A stretch of 64,000 nt of DNA from Diploptera punctata (GCA_030220185.1 JASPKZ010007797.1:1222001-1286000); one strand, 5' to 3'. Counted from the first letter of the stretch, positions 9,590 through 20,394 are shown. Numbers and translations are program-made. The notes: generated from the sequence alone by a model not told the origin.

Positions 9590-10440
9590 TGAAGAGAAAA
9601 ATTATATGCTCAGACTGGAGGTCGAACCTAGGATATTTTGCACTCTAGGCAAATGCTCTACTGAGTGAGCTATCAGAGTGAGCTCCAATCTAAATGCATA
9701 TTTTTCTCTTATATACGCTATTTTTATTATTCGTTTCAAACATCTCAATGATGGATAAATTATATTTGAAGAGAAAAATATATGCTTGAACTGGGGTTTG
9801 AACCCAGGACCTTTCGCTTTCTATGCATATGCCCTACCGACTGAGCTACCTGAGAAACTCAAATCTAAACGCAAATTTTTCTTTTATATACATTGTCAAT
9901 TCCCGAGCGCCAAATACTATGAAACCGTTGCTTCGGTCTTTCAAATGGCAGCTTCTTTATTAAGAAGACCTTTATTGGGAATTTTACATTACATTATAAA
10001 CAGTGTGTATAAGAAAAACATTTGCATTTAGATTGGAGTTTCTTGGGTAGCTCGGTTGGTAGAGCATTTGCATAGAAAGTGAAAGGTCCTGGTGCAAACC
10101 CCAGTCTGAGCGTATATTTTTCTCTTCAAATATAATTTATCCATTATTGAGATGTATGAAATGAATAACAAAAACATCGAAAGAGACCGTTTTGGCATTA
10201 TAATGTAATGTAAAATTCCCAATAAAGGTCTTCTTAATAAAGAAGCTGCCATTTTTGAGATTGAAGCAACAGTTTCATAGCATTTGGCACCCAGGAATTA
10301 ACAGTGTATATAAGAGAAAAATTTACATTTAGATTGGAGTTTCTTTGGTAGCTCAGTTGGTAGAGCATTTGTATAGAAAGTGAAAGGTCCAGGATTCAAA
10401 CCCCAGTCTGTGCATATATTTTTCTTTTCAAATATAATAT
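9590..10440. repeat. Cluster of four tRNA-like cassettes, second type
   Basis: Cassettes read minus at about 9600-9710 and 9780-9890, and plus at about 10030-10115 and 10330-10415. The tRNA-like parts have GGTTTGAACCCAGG or its inverse as T arm and GTAGCTCAGTTGGTAGAGCA as D arm. The bodies share GCAGCTTCTTTATTAAGAAG with the array at 4395 although the heads differ. Confidence 0.75.
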
Positions 10441-10534
10441 AAAATTCTTACTTATTTGGTTTACATCCCTTTGAGTATAGTCACAGCCTTTCCTTCATTA
10501 TGAGAGTTGTACAGCAGAAATCTCATAGACTGTG

Positions 10535-10775
10535 ATGGACAGGACAAATGACACGAATGGAGAATGAAAGAGTGGCATGGAAATAAAATCAGAGGGAAAG
10601 CGTTAAGAAGGCAGGCCAAGAATGAGTTTGGAAAATAACATTAACCATGATTTGAGAGAAGTAAATTATACAGGGTATGATTGGAAACCATTATCACAGG
10701 TTAGGGATGTATGGAGAGCCTATATCTGTATGACCATGATCCTATGGCTTCGATAGTCCAATAAGTAAGTTGGTT
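10535..10775 (+). mobile_element. RTE-type LINE 3' end, decayed
   Basis: It aligns by eye with the last ~80 codons of the LINE at 30147 (GTAAATTATACAGGG.. GGATGTATGGAGAGCCTAT) and ends in an AAGT-type tail. Frames are broken. Confidence 0.65.
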
Positions 10776-10899
10776 GGTAAAAATCAAATAAATTGAGAAT
10801 TCTTCTTACCTTGGATGAATCAGGCAGATCAACCTGTGAATTCCCAAACTGATAATTCCAAAGGTTTAGATAGATGTTTCAAAAGTTTAGTTCTTTTTC

Positions 10900-11100
10900 A
10901 ATTCTATCTTCTTCTTCTTCCTCCTCATGGTTTAGGCTTATTTACTAGCCTGTTCCGGCTCCAAATTGATGCTGTTTTCATATTTTCTTAGGTCTTTCCA
11001 AACTACTTCTTCCTCGTGGTGAATAGTTGTATGCGGCTTTTGGTATTCTATCCTCAGTCAACCTTGCTAAGGGTCGTATGTTAGAACATTACTCTCTACT
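10900..11100 (-). mobile_element. LINE C-terminal fragment
   Basis: The minus strand reads ..RLTEDRIPKAAYNYSPRG.. and then a PRG-RSSLERPKK-like stretch, the usual C-terminus of RTE-type proteins. It is similar in kind to 24840-25530. Confidence 0.55.
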
Positions 11101-11280
11101 CAAATTACTTCCAATCACTAGTGAGCTGATTCACCGTGAGCAATTGCTGAGAACGAATTAACGGCCGACTTATCGGTCACGCACGAGAGTCGACGTTTTC
11201 GTAATATTGGCAACGAATTACCCAGAATTCTCAGCGATAAAACCACTTTCGTTATTTTCGTCTGCTATAGAGGAATGCAT

Positions 11281-11490
11281 TTATGCTTGCATCCCGCAAA
11301 TAATACCGTATACACAAACACGTCTGCGACACGCAATATTACGCCAATTCTCCTGTTCTTCCAGTTGAATTCTTTGGTAGACTCTATCAAATTCCTCTTC
11401 TCCGTGTATACCGAAAACATGATCGAAGTCTTCAAGGTCCGACATCTTGGATAAATGTTGGATAAAGCAGCAAAGTACATCGATTACCAT
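11281..11490 (-). CDS. Unrecognised short ORF, possibly a transposon first exon
   Basis: A 69-codon frame with an acidic N-terminal half (MSDLEDFDHVFGIHGEEEF from its internal Met) is followed by EQENWRNIACRRR. Base composition is more GC-rich than the surroundings (11140-11560). Short acidic leaders like this occur in Harbinger-type transposases, but I cannot show homology. No terminal inverted repeat was confirmed, so host exon, transposon exon and chance all remain possible. Confidence 0.25.
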   Translation of the reverse strand: MVIDVLCCFIQHLSKMSDLEDFDHVFGIHGEEEFDRVYQRIQLEEQENWRNIACRRRVCVYGIICGMQA

Positions 11491-11814
11491 CGGTTCCCGT
11501 TCGGTTCCCTTCGGGATTTTAATTTGAGTTGCTCATGTAAGGTACCTCCGCAGGTAGCTTACAAATTTAACCAATTATTATCGCATGAACAGATTTCTGA
11601 GTAAGCAAAAATCGTATTAGCATACAACTTGCTCAGCAGAGAAGGCATTTTACTGTCTAATGCGTCCAAACATGCGACCCTAAGTGTTCTTTCCAGTTTG
11701 TTCTGTATTCCACTATTGTTATGTTTAATTCCTCTACTTTTAGTTGTCTTATTTGTGTGTTATGTTTTTTGCCTGTTCTTTGATATCCTGCTATTGTTCT
11801 GAGGATTTCAATTC

Positions 11815-11950
11815 TGTGATTCTCTAATAAACTATGTACTGCTATTGCTGATTTTTCAATTTTACCATTTTATATATTTCTAAAGTATTCTCTTTTGCAA
11901 GTGTCCAAATTCATTTTTGTTTTTCCTATATATACTTTATTGCAAGGTTA
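11815..11950 (-). mobile_element. PLE GIY-YIG remnant
   Basis: The minus strand shows the KVYIGKTK-type motif region (complement of TTTTTCCTATATATACTTTATT) and downstream residues. It is a short truncated piece. Confidence 0.6.
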
Positions 11951-12139
11951 GTTGGTTAGTGCCTTTGTTGAATTGCAACATGCTGTTTGTTTTTATTAAT
12001 CTCCATTTATGGATTTCCATTTGTCCTATTGGTTCTTCTTCCATCATGGCACCCTTTTGACTAGCAATCAGAATGTTCAATACCCATCAATCGTATGTTA
12101 GATAATAAAATATTGAAATGAGATATGGAATGAAATATA
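11951..12139. other. No recognised feature
   Basis: Spacer between PLE pieces. The start (GGTTAGTTGGTTAGTGCC) may be a LINE tail or SINE head fragment. Confidence 0.3.
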
Positions 12140-13860
12140 ATTACAGTATGAACATAAATTAATGAGTCATTTGTTACGTCTTGGCTCATATTTTGTTTCT
12201 TTAAACATGGGAACTAGTAATAATTAAATGAATCGTGATTTTTTCTTACCTCATACATCTATGTTTTTTTAAACACAGCACTGCAGTATCGGCGACACCT
12301 TTGTCGTCGTCAGCTGTTTTCACGACTGTCAATTTTTTCTCCTTTTTGCCAGTAATTATCCAGACTGCCATCTGGTGTTCTTTTGAAGGAATTCCTCTTC
12401 AAACTGCCATCTGGTGTTATTTTGAATGAATCATTTCCTAAACTGCTATCTGTTGTATTTTTTAAGAACTTTGTAATCAAGCTTGGTTCTTCCGAAATCT
12501 CAAAGTTCATAGTTCTAGTATGGTTTTTTTGAATTGGGAACTAGTTTTCAAGAGGAAACATCTCTCTCATTTTCAACCGACATTATGACTACCAGATTTT
12601 CATTGGAATCTCTATCAATAATGTTGCCATCTGGTTCTAATCAAATGGTAAAGAGAAAAATTTATGCCTGAACCGGGAATCGAACCCCGAACCTTCAGCT
12701 TTCCGTGCTGATGCTCTAGAGCTGAAGGTTCGGGGTTCGATTCCCGGTTCAGGCATAAATTTTTCTCTTTACCATTTGATTAGAATAATTTAGTAGTGTA
12801 CTTTAATATACTTATTTCAATCATAGTAACAGCTTTAGCTTCTTAATATTAATTTAATAATTGCCATCTGGTGTTGATTTGATGAACTTCGAGATGAGGT
12901 CACGTTCATCAGGAATATCAAAATTCATGGATCTAAATTTGTTCTTCTGAATATATATCTTTTCCCAAATTGTCAATTCTAAAGGTTTTTCCAAATGTTT
13001 TAAAAGTTGGGCTTCTTTTTTCAATTTTATGATTCTCCAATAAACTATGTGCTGCAATAGCTGATTTTTCAATTTCACCATTTTTAATATTTCTAAAGTT
13101 TTCCTAATGCAAGTGTCCAAATTCCTTTTTTGTTTTTTCTATGTGTACTTTATTGCAGTCCTTAAAATTAATTTGATAAATTCCAGATTTTTTGCTATCT
13201 GGGATGTTCAATTTCTTATTAGTTATTAATAGATTACCAAGGCTAAATTTATTTATCAGTGCCAATGTAATATTGAATTTCTTGAAAATGTTTTGAAATT
13301 TGTTATGTATTTCAGGATGATAAGTAATTTTCTTAAATTGTTTTCCTTTCTTTGAATCAGATTGCAGGGTAGTGTATTCTTTTAATCTTTTTTTGTTGTC
13401 TGAATTTCTTTAATTAATTTATAATTATTTATTTTCCAAAACCATTTAAATTAGCCATGTTCAAAATGTGATTGTATTCTTTCTTAAAATCTTCTTCATT
13501 TAATGGAACATCTAATAATCTATATATCAAGCTGTTGAAAATTGCATGTTTATGCACAATATGATTGAAACCTGAAGATTTTATATAATTGTCTGTTTGA
13601 GTATCTTTCTATATATATTGAATTCAATTTTTGCTTATAGTTGATACTTGTAGTCATAATGTCGGTTGAAAATGAGAGAGATGTTTTCTCTTGAAAACTA
13701 GTTCCCGTGTTTAAAGAAACATAAAATATGAGGTAAGGTGTAAAAAATGACTCATTAATTTGTGAGGTTCTTAATTCTATGAATGAATCAATCAATTCTT
13801 ATCTTACCTCATATTTCATTTTTTTTAAACATGGAACTGCTGTTTTCAAGAGGAGTCATG
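12140..13860. mobile_element. Composite of nested PLE copies
   Basis: On the minus strand, 13560 down to 12854 carries the end of the reverse transcriptase region (..SLIYRLLDVPLNEEDFKKE..), the linker and GIY-YIG remains, and the C-terminal ELTIWEKIYIQKNKFRSMNF. At 13640-13770 a plus-oriented 3' end (AAATATGAGGTAAGG) forms the opposing arm of a foldback. At 12235-12540 a second PLE subfamily is inserted. Frames are broken in several places. Confidence 0.7.
12648..12772. repeat. tRNA-like foldback, near-perfect palindrome
   Basis: The element runs from AAAGAGAAAAATTTATGCC to its inverse. Each arm holds a T arm and 3' acceptor half (GGTTCGGGGTTCGATTCCC); only one arm retains part of the anticodon region. 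It sits inside PLE debris. It is the tightest of the four tRNA-like foldbacks. Confidence 0.85.
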
Positions 13861-13889
13861 TTGCAGGGTTTATATTTGACATGTTGTAG

Positions 13890-14053
13890 GGTTCCTGGAA
13901 GAGTTAAGTTCTGTAAGACAGCATACGGTGAGTGAGATACCAGCAGGACATAACAGGAATACTCCTGTATTAGTGCATTGTAATGCAGGAGTAGGAAGAA
14001 CCGGTGTGACCGTACTCAGTGATCTACTGCTTTATACTTTGGATCATAACCAG
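13890..14053 (+). CDS. Pez: Pez-type phosphatase, exon 3 of 4 in window (active site)
   Basis: Acceptor TTGTAG, donor AACCAG|GTATGT; 164 bases, entering in phase 1 and leaving in phase 0. It encodes the catalytic P-loop HCNAGVGRTG, the CX5R signature with the nucleophilic Cys and the phosphate-binding Arg intact. The usual HCSAG Ser is Asn here. Upstream is EELSSVRQHT and downstream VLSDLLLYTLDHNQ, as expected for helices around the P-loop. Cys and Arg are retained while the WPD loop in the previous exon is altered, so substrate binding is plausible and turnover is uncertain. The 5' flank of the exon is a PLE remnant ending about 30 bp upstream. Confidence 0.9.
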
Positions 14054-14179
14054 GTATGTTTATAATCCTTCCTAATACAGTTTCTGAACAATAATATGTT
14101 TGGTTCAGGTTTCGATTCCGAGTTCAGAAAAAAATTGTTTTAATTCATATTTTTAGGAAGTAATACTGTGAAACGGGAG

Positions 14180-14482
14180 CACGCCGTAGCGTAGTGGTTA
14201 AGGCACTGCGCTACAAGCCGGAAGGTCGAGGGTTCAAGTCCCGGTGGGGTCAGGATTTTTAAACTGACCCAAACCTTCTGGCGGCACTATGGCCCTGGGG
14301 TCGACTCAGCCTCTAATGGAAATGAGTACCAGACGCTTCTTCTGGGGGTAAAGGCGGCCGTCACGCAGGGCTGACAACCCGGCTGACATCAAGTGCCGAT
14401 TGTCAAGAAAAAGTGGGAGCCTTAACCTCCCACTACCCCAAGGGCCTCCTGAGGCCTGTAGTGGGAATACTTTACTTTACTT
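14180..14482 (+). mobile_element. SINE family A, near full length
   Basis: The tRNA-like head (GCGTAGTGGTTAAGGCACTG, B box GGGTTCAAGTCC) is followed by a body with GACTCAGCCTCTAATGGAAA and CCAGACGCTTCTTCTGGGGG, ending at GTGGGAATACTTTACTTTAC. Related copies are at 24358, 43826 and 45350 (plus) and at 29874 and 46114 (minus). Confidence 0.85.
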
Positions 14483-14489
14483 AATACTG

Positions 14490-15012
14490 TGAAACCCTCC
14501 ATGGTATCTTTACCTTGTCATGGTGGAGTGGCTAGCATGCTTAAATGATCCCGAGAGCTATGCTGGCATTAGCATTGCTGTCGATAGGGTTACCCATGCC
14601 GGACTGGTCGAAGGTGATAAGCCAGATGAAAAAAGTACTTGTTGAAATACTGACGATCTTTCACTGTAAAAACAAACCGTCAAGAAATGCAGACACAGGT
14701 TCAAGTGGAGTAAAATTTTCTGGAGGTCAAATAGTCCCCCATTCGGTTCTCCGGGCGGGGACTACTTCAGGGAACCCATGCCAAAGGACACGAATGGGGG
14801 ATGAAAGACATGCATGGAAGCTTCTTGTAGGAAAACCAGAGAGAAAATGCCCAGTTGGTAGACCAAGAATGAGGTGGGAGAATAACACTAACCATGATTT
14901 GAGGGAAGTAGATTATACAGGGGATGATTTGAAAACATTGGCTCAGGATAGGGATATATGGAGAGCTTATGTCCACATGGCCATGAACCTATGGGTTCGA
15001 TAGTGCCAGTGA
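14490..15012 (+). mobile_element. Internally deleted RTE-type LINE
   Basis: The 3' part (14785-15003) matches the C-terminal end of the LINE at 30147: ERHAWKLLVGKPE, then GRPRMRWENN and LREVDYTGDD, a stop and an AGTT tail. The part before it (14490-14785) is not that element's reverse transcriptase and looks like a 5' leader (CATGGTGGAGTGGCTAGCAT). One open frame of 152 codons runs across the junction. I read it as a leader joined directly to a 3' end; a chimera with an unrelated repeat is the alternative. Confidence 0.55.
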
Positions 15013-15059
15013 GTTAGTTAATTAATACTGTGAATTTTTTTATAAACAGTAAGGATCTG

Positions 15060-15315
15060 AAAATTGACACCTCACCTCATAAATTTCTAGGATTTTTGAG
15101 AACATATTTCAGATGGCTTGTTTTCTATTGTTCACTCATTCCGACTGTTAGATTGGTGGATGATGGATGATCTTGTGGGTTGCTACCTTAAAAGAGTGAA
15201 GAGGAATCAACATAAGATCACCAACCACCAATTCAATGGTTGGGATGTGCTGATCACAGAAGGCAAGTCTTCTGAAACATGTTCTCAAGAGTCCTACAGA
15301 TTTATGAGTTGATTA
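15060..15315. repeat. PLE-derived foldback
   Basis: Imperfect inverted arms (GAGAACATATTTCAGA near 15100, complement GAAACATGTTCTCAAG near 15277), ending CTCACCTCATAAATTT on the left and ATTTATGAGTTGA on the right. Confidence 0.55.
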
Positions 15316-15411
15316 TGTCAGTTTTCCAATTCTTAATTTTTAAAAAAAAGTTTTTCTTTGCCATTGATTCACATGTCTGCAACCAAAAAAACTGCACAGG
15401 ATTTTTATTTT

Positions 15412-15905
15412 TACATCTTACGTCTATAATGGAGTAACCCATTGTTGAGATATAGCTTCTCCTTTGTAAGGAGTTACTAGACCAAGTTCATTTTTAGTTA
15501 TCTTATGATAAAATCAAATGTTTGATTTTACCATAAATTAAACCTCATAGTGATTAATTCCTGTAAAAGTTAAATAAATTTAGTTATCTTATTTGCTCAT
15601 AGATGTTATGAATGGCATGTGGTCAATACACCGACTCTATGACACATCTAACAGACAACTAAGGTATCACTTGGACGTTGAGGTCAGTAAATTTTGCTTA
15701 GAGGCCTTTTTATTCAGGCTTAAGGATCTTTTACGAGCCTGATAATCTTCAGACTCTGGACCCATGGCTTAAAGTCCCTCCCGGAGGACTTGCTCTTTGG
15801 ATTTTTCCATCCTAAAAAAATCCATTGATCCCAGCTGGGTTTTAACCCATAACCCTTGAAACTAGAGGCAAGGAGCATAACCACTAATCCATTGCCATCA
15901 ACATA
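15412..15905 (-). mobile_element. SINE family D, near full length
   Basis: On the minus strand the tRNA-like head (about 15905-15830, GGGTTATGGGTTAAAACCCA) is followed by a body with GGGACTTTAAGCCATGGGTC and a 3' segment containing TAACTCCTTACAAAGGAGAA. Copies are at 34066-34500 (plus) and 62912-63310 (minus). Confidence 0.75.
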
Positions 15906-16283
15906 GGATTTTTATAATGTTTCTTATATATTTTTTACTCAATAAAAGAGGGGAAAGTACTCATTAAATTCCATCACATCAGCTTTTCTTTGTTGTTTCA
16001 TTTGAATGAAACTCCTGTTTAACTTGAAATCTGATTTCCTATTCTTGATTCTAAAAGTCCTGTGCATAGTGATTTCTTACTTTCAATTAATATATATTAG
16101 AGTGAGACTCAAGAATATGTACAAAGAGAAAATGAGTGGGATGGGGGACCAATGGAAGGGTGTTAAGGCAAAAGGGTAGTTTTGGCGATGTTGATCATGC
16201 TCCAGCAGAAAAAAACTAAACATGTTGTTGGATCAGCAGGCAGGTTATAAAAAAATATTGTTGTAATTGATGGTAAAGAGAAA

Positions 16284-17045
16284 AATTTATTATATTTGAA
16301 GAGAAAAATTTTCGCCTAGACCGCGACTCGAACCCGGGACCCTTGGCTTTCCGGGCCAAGTGCTCTACCAACTGAGCTACCGAGGCGAGTTACGATCTAG
16401 ATGCAAATTTTTCTCTTATGTACGTTGTAATTCCCTCGTGCCAAATGCTTGAAACCATAGCTTCTATCTTTGCAAATGGCGGCTTCTTAGTTAAGAAGAA
16501 ATTTAGTGCAAAGATAGAAGCTATGGTGTCAAGCATTTGGCGCGAGGGAGGGGGGAGGGAATGACACGTACATAAGAGAAAAATTTGCGTCTAGATCGTA
16601 ACTCGCCTCGGTAGCTCAGTTGGTAGAGCACTTGGCCCGGAAAGCCAAGGGTCCCGGGTTCGAGTCGCGGTCTAGGCGAAAATTTTTCTCTTCAAATATA
16701 ATTTATCCTTCAATGAGAAGTGTTAAATTAATAATAAAATCGTCAATAGAAGCCCTACTGGCTATAAAGTAGTGTTAAATTCCCAATAAATGTCTTCTTA
16801 ACTAAGAAGCCGCCATTTGCAAAGATAGAAGCTATGGTTTCAAGCATTTGGCGCGAGGGAATTACAACGTACATAAGAGAAAAATTTGCATCTAGATCGT
16901 AACTCGCCTCGGTAGCTCAGTTGGTAGAGCACTTGGCCCGGAAAGCCAAGGGTCCCGGGTTCGAGTCGCGGTCTAGCCGAAAATTTTTCTCTTCAAATAT
17001 AATTTATCCTTCAATGAGAAGTGTTAAATTAATAATAAAATCGTC
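16284..17045. repeat. tRNA-like cassettes in inverted and tandem arrangement
   Basis: tRNA-like segments lie at 16314-16386 (minus), 16605-16677 (plus) and 16906-16978 (plus), about 300 bp apart. The minus and first plus copy are arranged as a large inverted repeat around 16500 that includes the body with GCCGCCATTTGCAAAGATAG. All share the GAGTCGCGG change against GAGTCCCGG elsewhere, indicating local duplication. Confidence 0.8.
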
Positions 17046-17455
17046 AGAAAAATTTATGCCTGAACTGGGAATTGAACCTCGAACCCTCAGCTTTACTACT
17101 GATGCTCTGACCACTGAGCTAAAATAGGCTTTGGTCCAATCCAAGCAAAATGTCTCCCTTTACCTTATTCTCTTGATCTCACATGCAATGCAATGAATCA
17201 TAATTCACAAATACACATTGAATTGCTTCTACATTAAGAAGATGTGTTGGGGTTTCATACAGTTATTTATAAATGATGGTTCATTGCATTGGATGTGGGA
17301 TCAAGAGAGTAAGGTAAAAGGAGAATTTGTGCTTGGATAGGAAGGAAGCCTGAATTAGTTCAGTGATCAGAGCATCAGCACATATAGCTGAAGCTTTGGG
17401 GTTCAATTCCCAGTTCAGGCATAAATGTTTTTCTTTGCCATAGATTTCATTAGTT
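17045..17455. repeat. tRNA-like foldback, type B, long form
   Basis: The left half starts AGAAAAATTTATGCCTGAAC and the right half ends GTTCAGGCATAAATG. Between them are inverse copies of a body with CACATTGAATTGCTTCTACA on one side and GGTTCATTGCATTGGATGTG on the other. Confidence 0.7.
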
Positions 17456-17457
17456 TA

Positions 17458-17640
17458 TGTTTGAAGAGAAAAATTATATGCTCAGACAGGGGTTTGAACC
17501 CAGGACCTTTGCTTTCCAGGCCAATGCTCTGCTAATGAAAAGGTCCTGGGTTCAAACCCCAGTCTGAGCATATAATTTTTCTCTTCAAATATAATTTATC
17601 CTTCAGTGAGAAGTGTTAAATTAATAATAAAAACATTTAT
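17458..17640. repeat. tRNA-like foldback, second type
   Basis: The palindrome runs from TTTGAAGAGAAAAATTATAT to its inverse around 17535, containing GGGGTTTGAACCCAGGACC and its complement. One arm holds only the T arm and acceptor part. Confidence 0.8.
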
Positions 17641-17739
17641 TGGTTTAGATTTTTTTATACTAATTTCCTACAAATATTAAATTAATTTACAGATTTGTTT
17701 CCTTCTTCCATCTTATTAATTTGGTTTTAATTATTCTAT

Positions 17740-17960
17740 TAAGGCTATATTCATTTCTCACTACCAATCTTATGTTGAACTTTTAAAAACAATTTTTAAA
17801 CTTATGGTTGGTAAGTGAATTTCTTGAATTTTTTGTTCTTTTTCTTTTAGAGCTGTACTTTTGTTAATTAATTTTTGTCTTTTGAACTTATTTATTTTCC
17901 TGTGTGCCATGCTTTCTTCAAACTCATTTGCTGTTGCTACATTAATTGTGTGTTCATTTT
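17740..17960 (-). mobile_element. Possible PLE linker remnant
   Basis: The minus strand resembles the stretch between reverse transcriptase and GIY-YIG in the PLE at 56268 (complement of TTATGGTTGGTAAGTGAATT against the ITYHPEMHRKF region). It is weak and frame-broken. Confidence 0.35.
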
Positions 17961-17984
17961 ACTTTTCATAATTCTCTGTGTGTC

Positions 17985-18205
17985 CACCACTGTGGTCTCA
18001 AGGTAGTGTACTGCCTTGTCACGCATTAGGCCCGGGTTTGACCCCCAACAAGTTTCCTGGTTAATGTTTTTTTTTTCTTTACCTGTAAGACAAATGTCAT
18101 GAAACTTTAGGTCTCAATTGGTCCTCGAACATCATCTGGCCATCATTATCATCATTAACATATTCATTAAGTTTAGGATTAAGGCGTCTCCTGGCACATC
18201 ATTAC
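17985..18205 (+). mobile_element. SINE family C, truncated
   Basis: Head with GGTCTCAAGGTAGTGTACTG, then AGACAAATGTCATGAAACTT and an ATC-rich end. It lacks the 3' part seen at 18540-18665. Confidence 0.65.
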
Positions 18206-18348
18206 CATCATCATCACCGCAGTGTAACTTTGCCTTCTAGACACCCCAACCTCAGAAGTGAGTTACAATAACGCCATGCCAGGAAAGAATGCCAGAATGT
18301 CAAAATGACAACATGGTGGCATTGTGTGTGTGTGTGTGTGTATATATA

Positions 18349-18665
18349 TAGTCCACCACTGTGGTCTCAGGTAGCATGCTGCCTTGTCACGCAGCGGGTG
18401 CGTTCGATTACCGGTCAGGGCAGGCTCCTGGGTCAGGTTTTTTCGGGGTTTTTCCTCACCTATAAGACAAATGTCAGGAAGCTTAGGGCCCAACGGTCTC
18501 CAAAAATCATCCAGCCATCATCATCATCATCATCCTTCACCAGTGTGGAAAGTGACGGGAAGCTACCACACCTATAAATCCCTAGTAAAGCTGCAAAGCA
18601 TGGCATGAAAATGCTATGATTGCAGTGAAAGACCTGTCCTCGGGCAGAATTACTATGGATGGATG
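18349..18665 (+). mobile_element. SINE family C copy
   Basis: It contains GGTCTCAGGTAGCATGCTGC as head, the shared middle GTCAGGAAGCTTAGGGCCC, a CAT microsatellite and the 3' end AGCATGGCATGAAAATGCTA. A GT/TA run at 18325-18350 precedes it. Confidence 0.75.
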
Positions 18666-18689
18666 GATGTTATATTGTAGATTTTTGTG

Positions 18690-19116
18690 GATGTAAGTAT
18701 GATTAAGAAGTTTTCTTGGGTTTTCTGTATCATGGATTCAAGGTCGGCCTCTGGCCACTGATTCTGACTTTTTGGCATGGTCCCACATGCCATTATCAAG
18801 GAATGATAAGTTTGAGTCACTGGTTTAGGTCTCATATAATCAAACACATTGTGTTTTCTCTGTGGTCCGTTTCAGAAGTCGTACACCAATCCGAGGTTTA
18901 TGTTTAATTATATAAGACCTAAACCTTGGATGGGTGTACGGCTACTGAAATGATCACAGTGAAAACACAATGTGTTAGATTATATAAGACCTAAACCAGT
19001 GACTCGAACCTATCATTCCTTGATAATGACATGTGGAATCTTGCCGAAACTTCAAAATTAGTGGCCAGAGGCTGACTTTGAATTCATGACACAGAAAACC
19101 CAGGAAAACTTTCTTA

Positions 19117-19118
<2 letters not shown>
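18690..19118. repeat. Large inverted repeat
   Basis: Arms of about 205 bp meet near 18905. GTGGCCAGAGG and CCTCTGGCCAC, and ATTCCTTGATAATG with its inverse, lie at mirrored positions. The family also occurs at 20525-21100. Confidence 0.8.
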
Positions 19119-19165
<47 letters not shown>

Positions 19166-19194
19166 ATATATATAATTCTCTCTATTCATGGGTT

Positions 19195-19335
19195 ATTTAC
19201 TAATGTATGAGTCAAACTATTGAACATTGCCTCTTTGTGAGCTAAGTAATTAAATTCCAAGGCCTTAATATAGTTATCAGTGTGTGTCTTCTTTCTGTAT
19301 ATTCCAACTTCTGTCTTGTTTTATTCATAGTGATA
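19195..19335 (-). mobile_element. PLE reverse transcriptase remnant
   Basis: The minus strand resembles the NYIKSSGFNHIAHKHAIFNS-type region at the end of the reverse transcriptase in the PLE at 56268. It is a short truncated piece. Confidence 0.5.
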
Positions 19336-19382
19336 TTAGTTCAATATTGTATCTAGTTTAATGATAGTGTAAATGATTACAG

Positions 19383-19508
19383 GAAATGGATATTCCTCGA
19401 GTAGTTGTGCTGCTGAGACACCAGAGGATGATGCTCCAAACTGTTGCACAGTACAGATTTGTGTACAGTCTGCTTATATATTACCTGAAACACTCACGTC
19501 TCATTTGA
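19383..19508 (+). CDS. Pez: Pez-type phosphatase, last exon
   Basis: The exon starts after GATTACAG and ends at TGA 19506-19508; 41 codons in phase 0 plus stop. It encodes the end of the phosphatase domain: [20 protein letters not shown], then [20 protein letters not shown], containing the conserved QY-F-Y near the Q-loop. As recalled, PTPN14 also ends in SSRLI, which is the best single argument for this family over other receptor-free phosphatases. An MM-LQTV pattern replaces the usual Q-RP-MVQT. The gene ends here; a polyadenylation signal was not clearly identified downstream. Confidence 0.85.
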   Translation, partial: EMDIPRVVVLLRHQRMMLQTVAQYRFVYSLLIYYLKHSRLI

Positions 19509-20036
19509 TTTCTTCAAGTGCAATCTCATGTTAACAATGTGCAATCCTTCTTGTTCCCTTTCTGATACAAAATTTATTTATTTTTATTCATTTTCTGTGT
19601 TATGTAGATTAAATCCTCAATTTATTTTGGTTTACTTTTCTGTATTATGTAAAGCAGAACTTTCTTTATTATACAGAGAGATAATTTTAAAGTGTCGTTC
19701 AAATTTGTTTTCTTGCTAAACTGATCTCTGACAACACAATATTTATATGATAGTAAAGAATTCATTCTATGGAATTGGCATGTGCATCTTTCAAGGGCAG
19801 GGAGGGTTATATTGAAGCCTTACTGGCTGGTCAGTTGACATAATGTGCCTTACAGTCATGACAGGAAGATGCTGGTTCAAATGATTATTTTTAAGCCATT
19901 ATAGATAAGTTTGAGGTTTTACTTTAAAACTTGAATCATGAAAAGTGCAACAGGTGGCATTGGAAAAACTTAAAATATCATTAAACGCTCTTAAGTTTTG
20001 TATAAGTAAAATTTAAAACCTAAGCAGGAAGAATAA

Positions 20037-20040
<4 letters not shown>
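19509..20040 (+). other. Probable 3' untranslated and flanking region
   Basis: AT-rich sequence following the phosphatase stop codon, without a recognised repeat. I found no convincing AATAAA close to the stop, so the transcript end is not placed. Confidence 0.45.
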
Positions 20041-20072
<32 letters not shown>

Positions 20073-20076
<4 letters not shown>

Positions 20077-20262
20077 ATAATTAAATGTTTAACATTGAGC
20101 AATGCAAGCTTAATATGGAATGATAAGAAAAATAAATGCCTGGACGGGATTCGAACTCAGAGATCCGGGTTCCGGGTTCGAATCCCGTCCAGGCATTTAT
20201 TTTTCTTATCATTCCATATTAAGCTTGCATTGCTCAATGTTAAACATTTAATTATAACATCT
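20073..20262. repeat. tRNA-like foldback, third type
   Basis: A near-perfect palindrome extends well beyond the tRNA-like part (ATGTTTAACATTGAGCAATG outside). Each arm has GATAAGAAAAATAAATGCC and CGGGTTCGAATCCCGTCC. The middle contains only AGAGATCCGGGTTCC, so the tRNA 5' half is missing. Confidence 0.85.
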
Positions 20263-20394
20263 ATAAAGCGTCACTGCTATAAGGTAAAAATATTCTCTTT
20301 AATTTGCTTACTTGATATAGTCAGCTGCTAGATGGCGGTGAAGACCGAGTTCTCGCGACATCTAGTAATAATGGAGAGTATAATACATATATAA

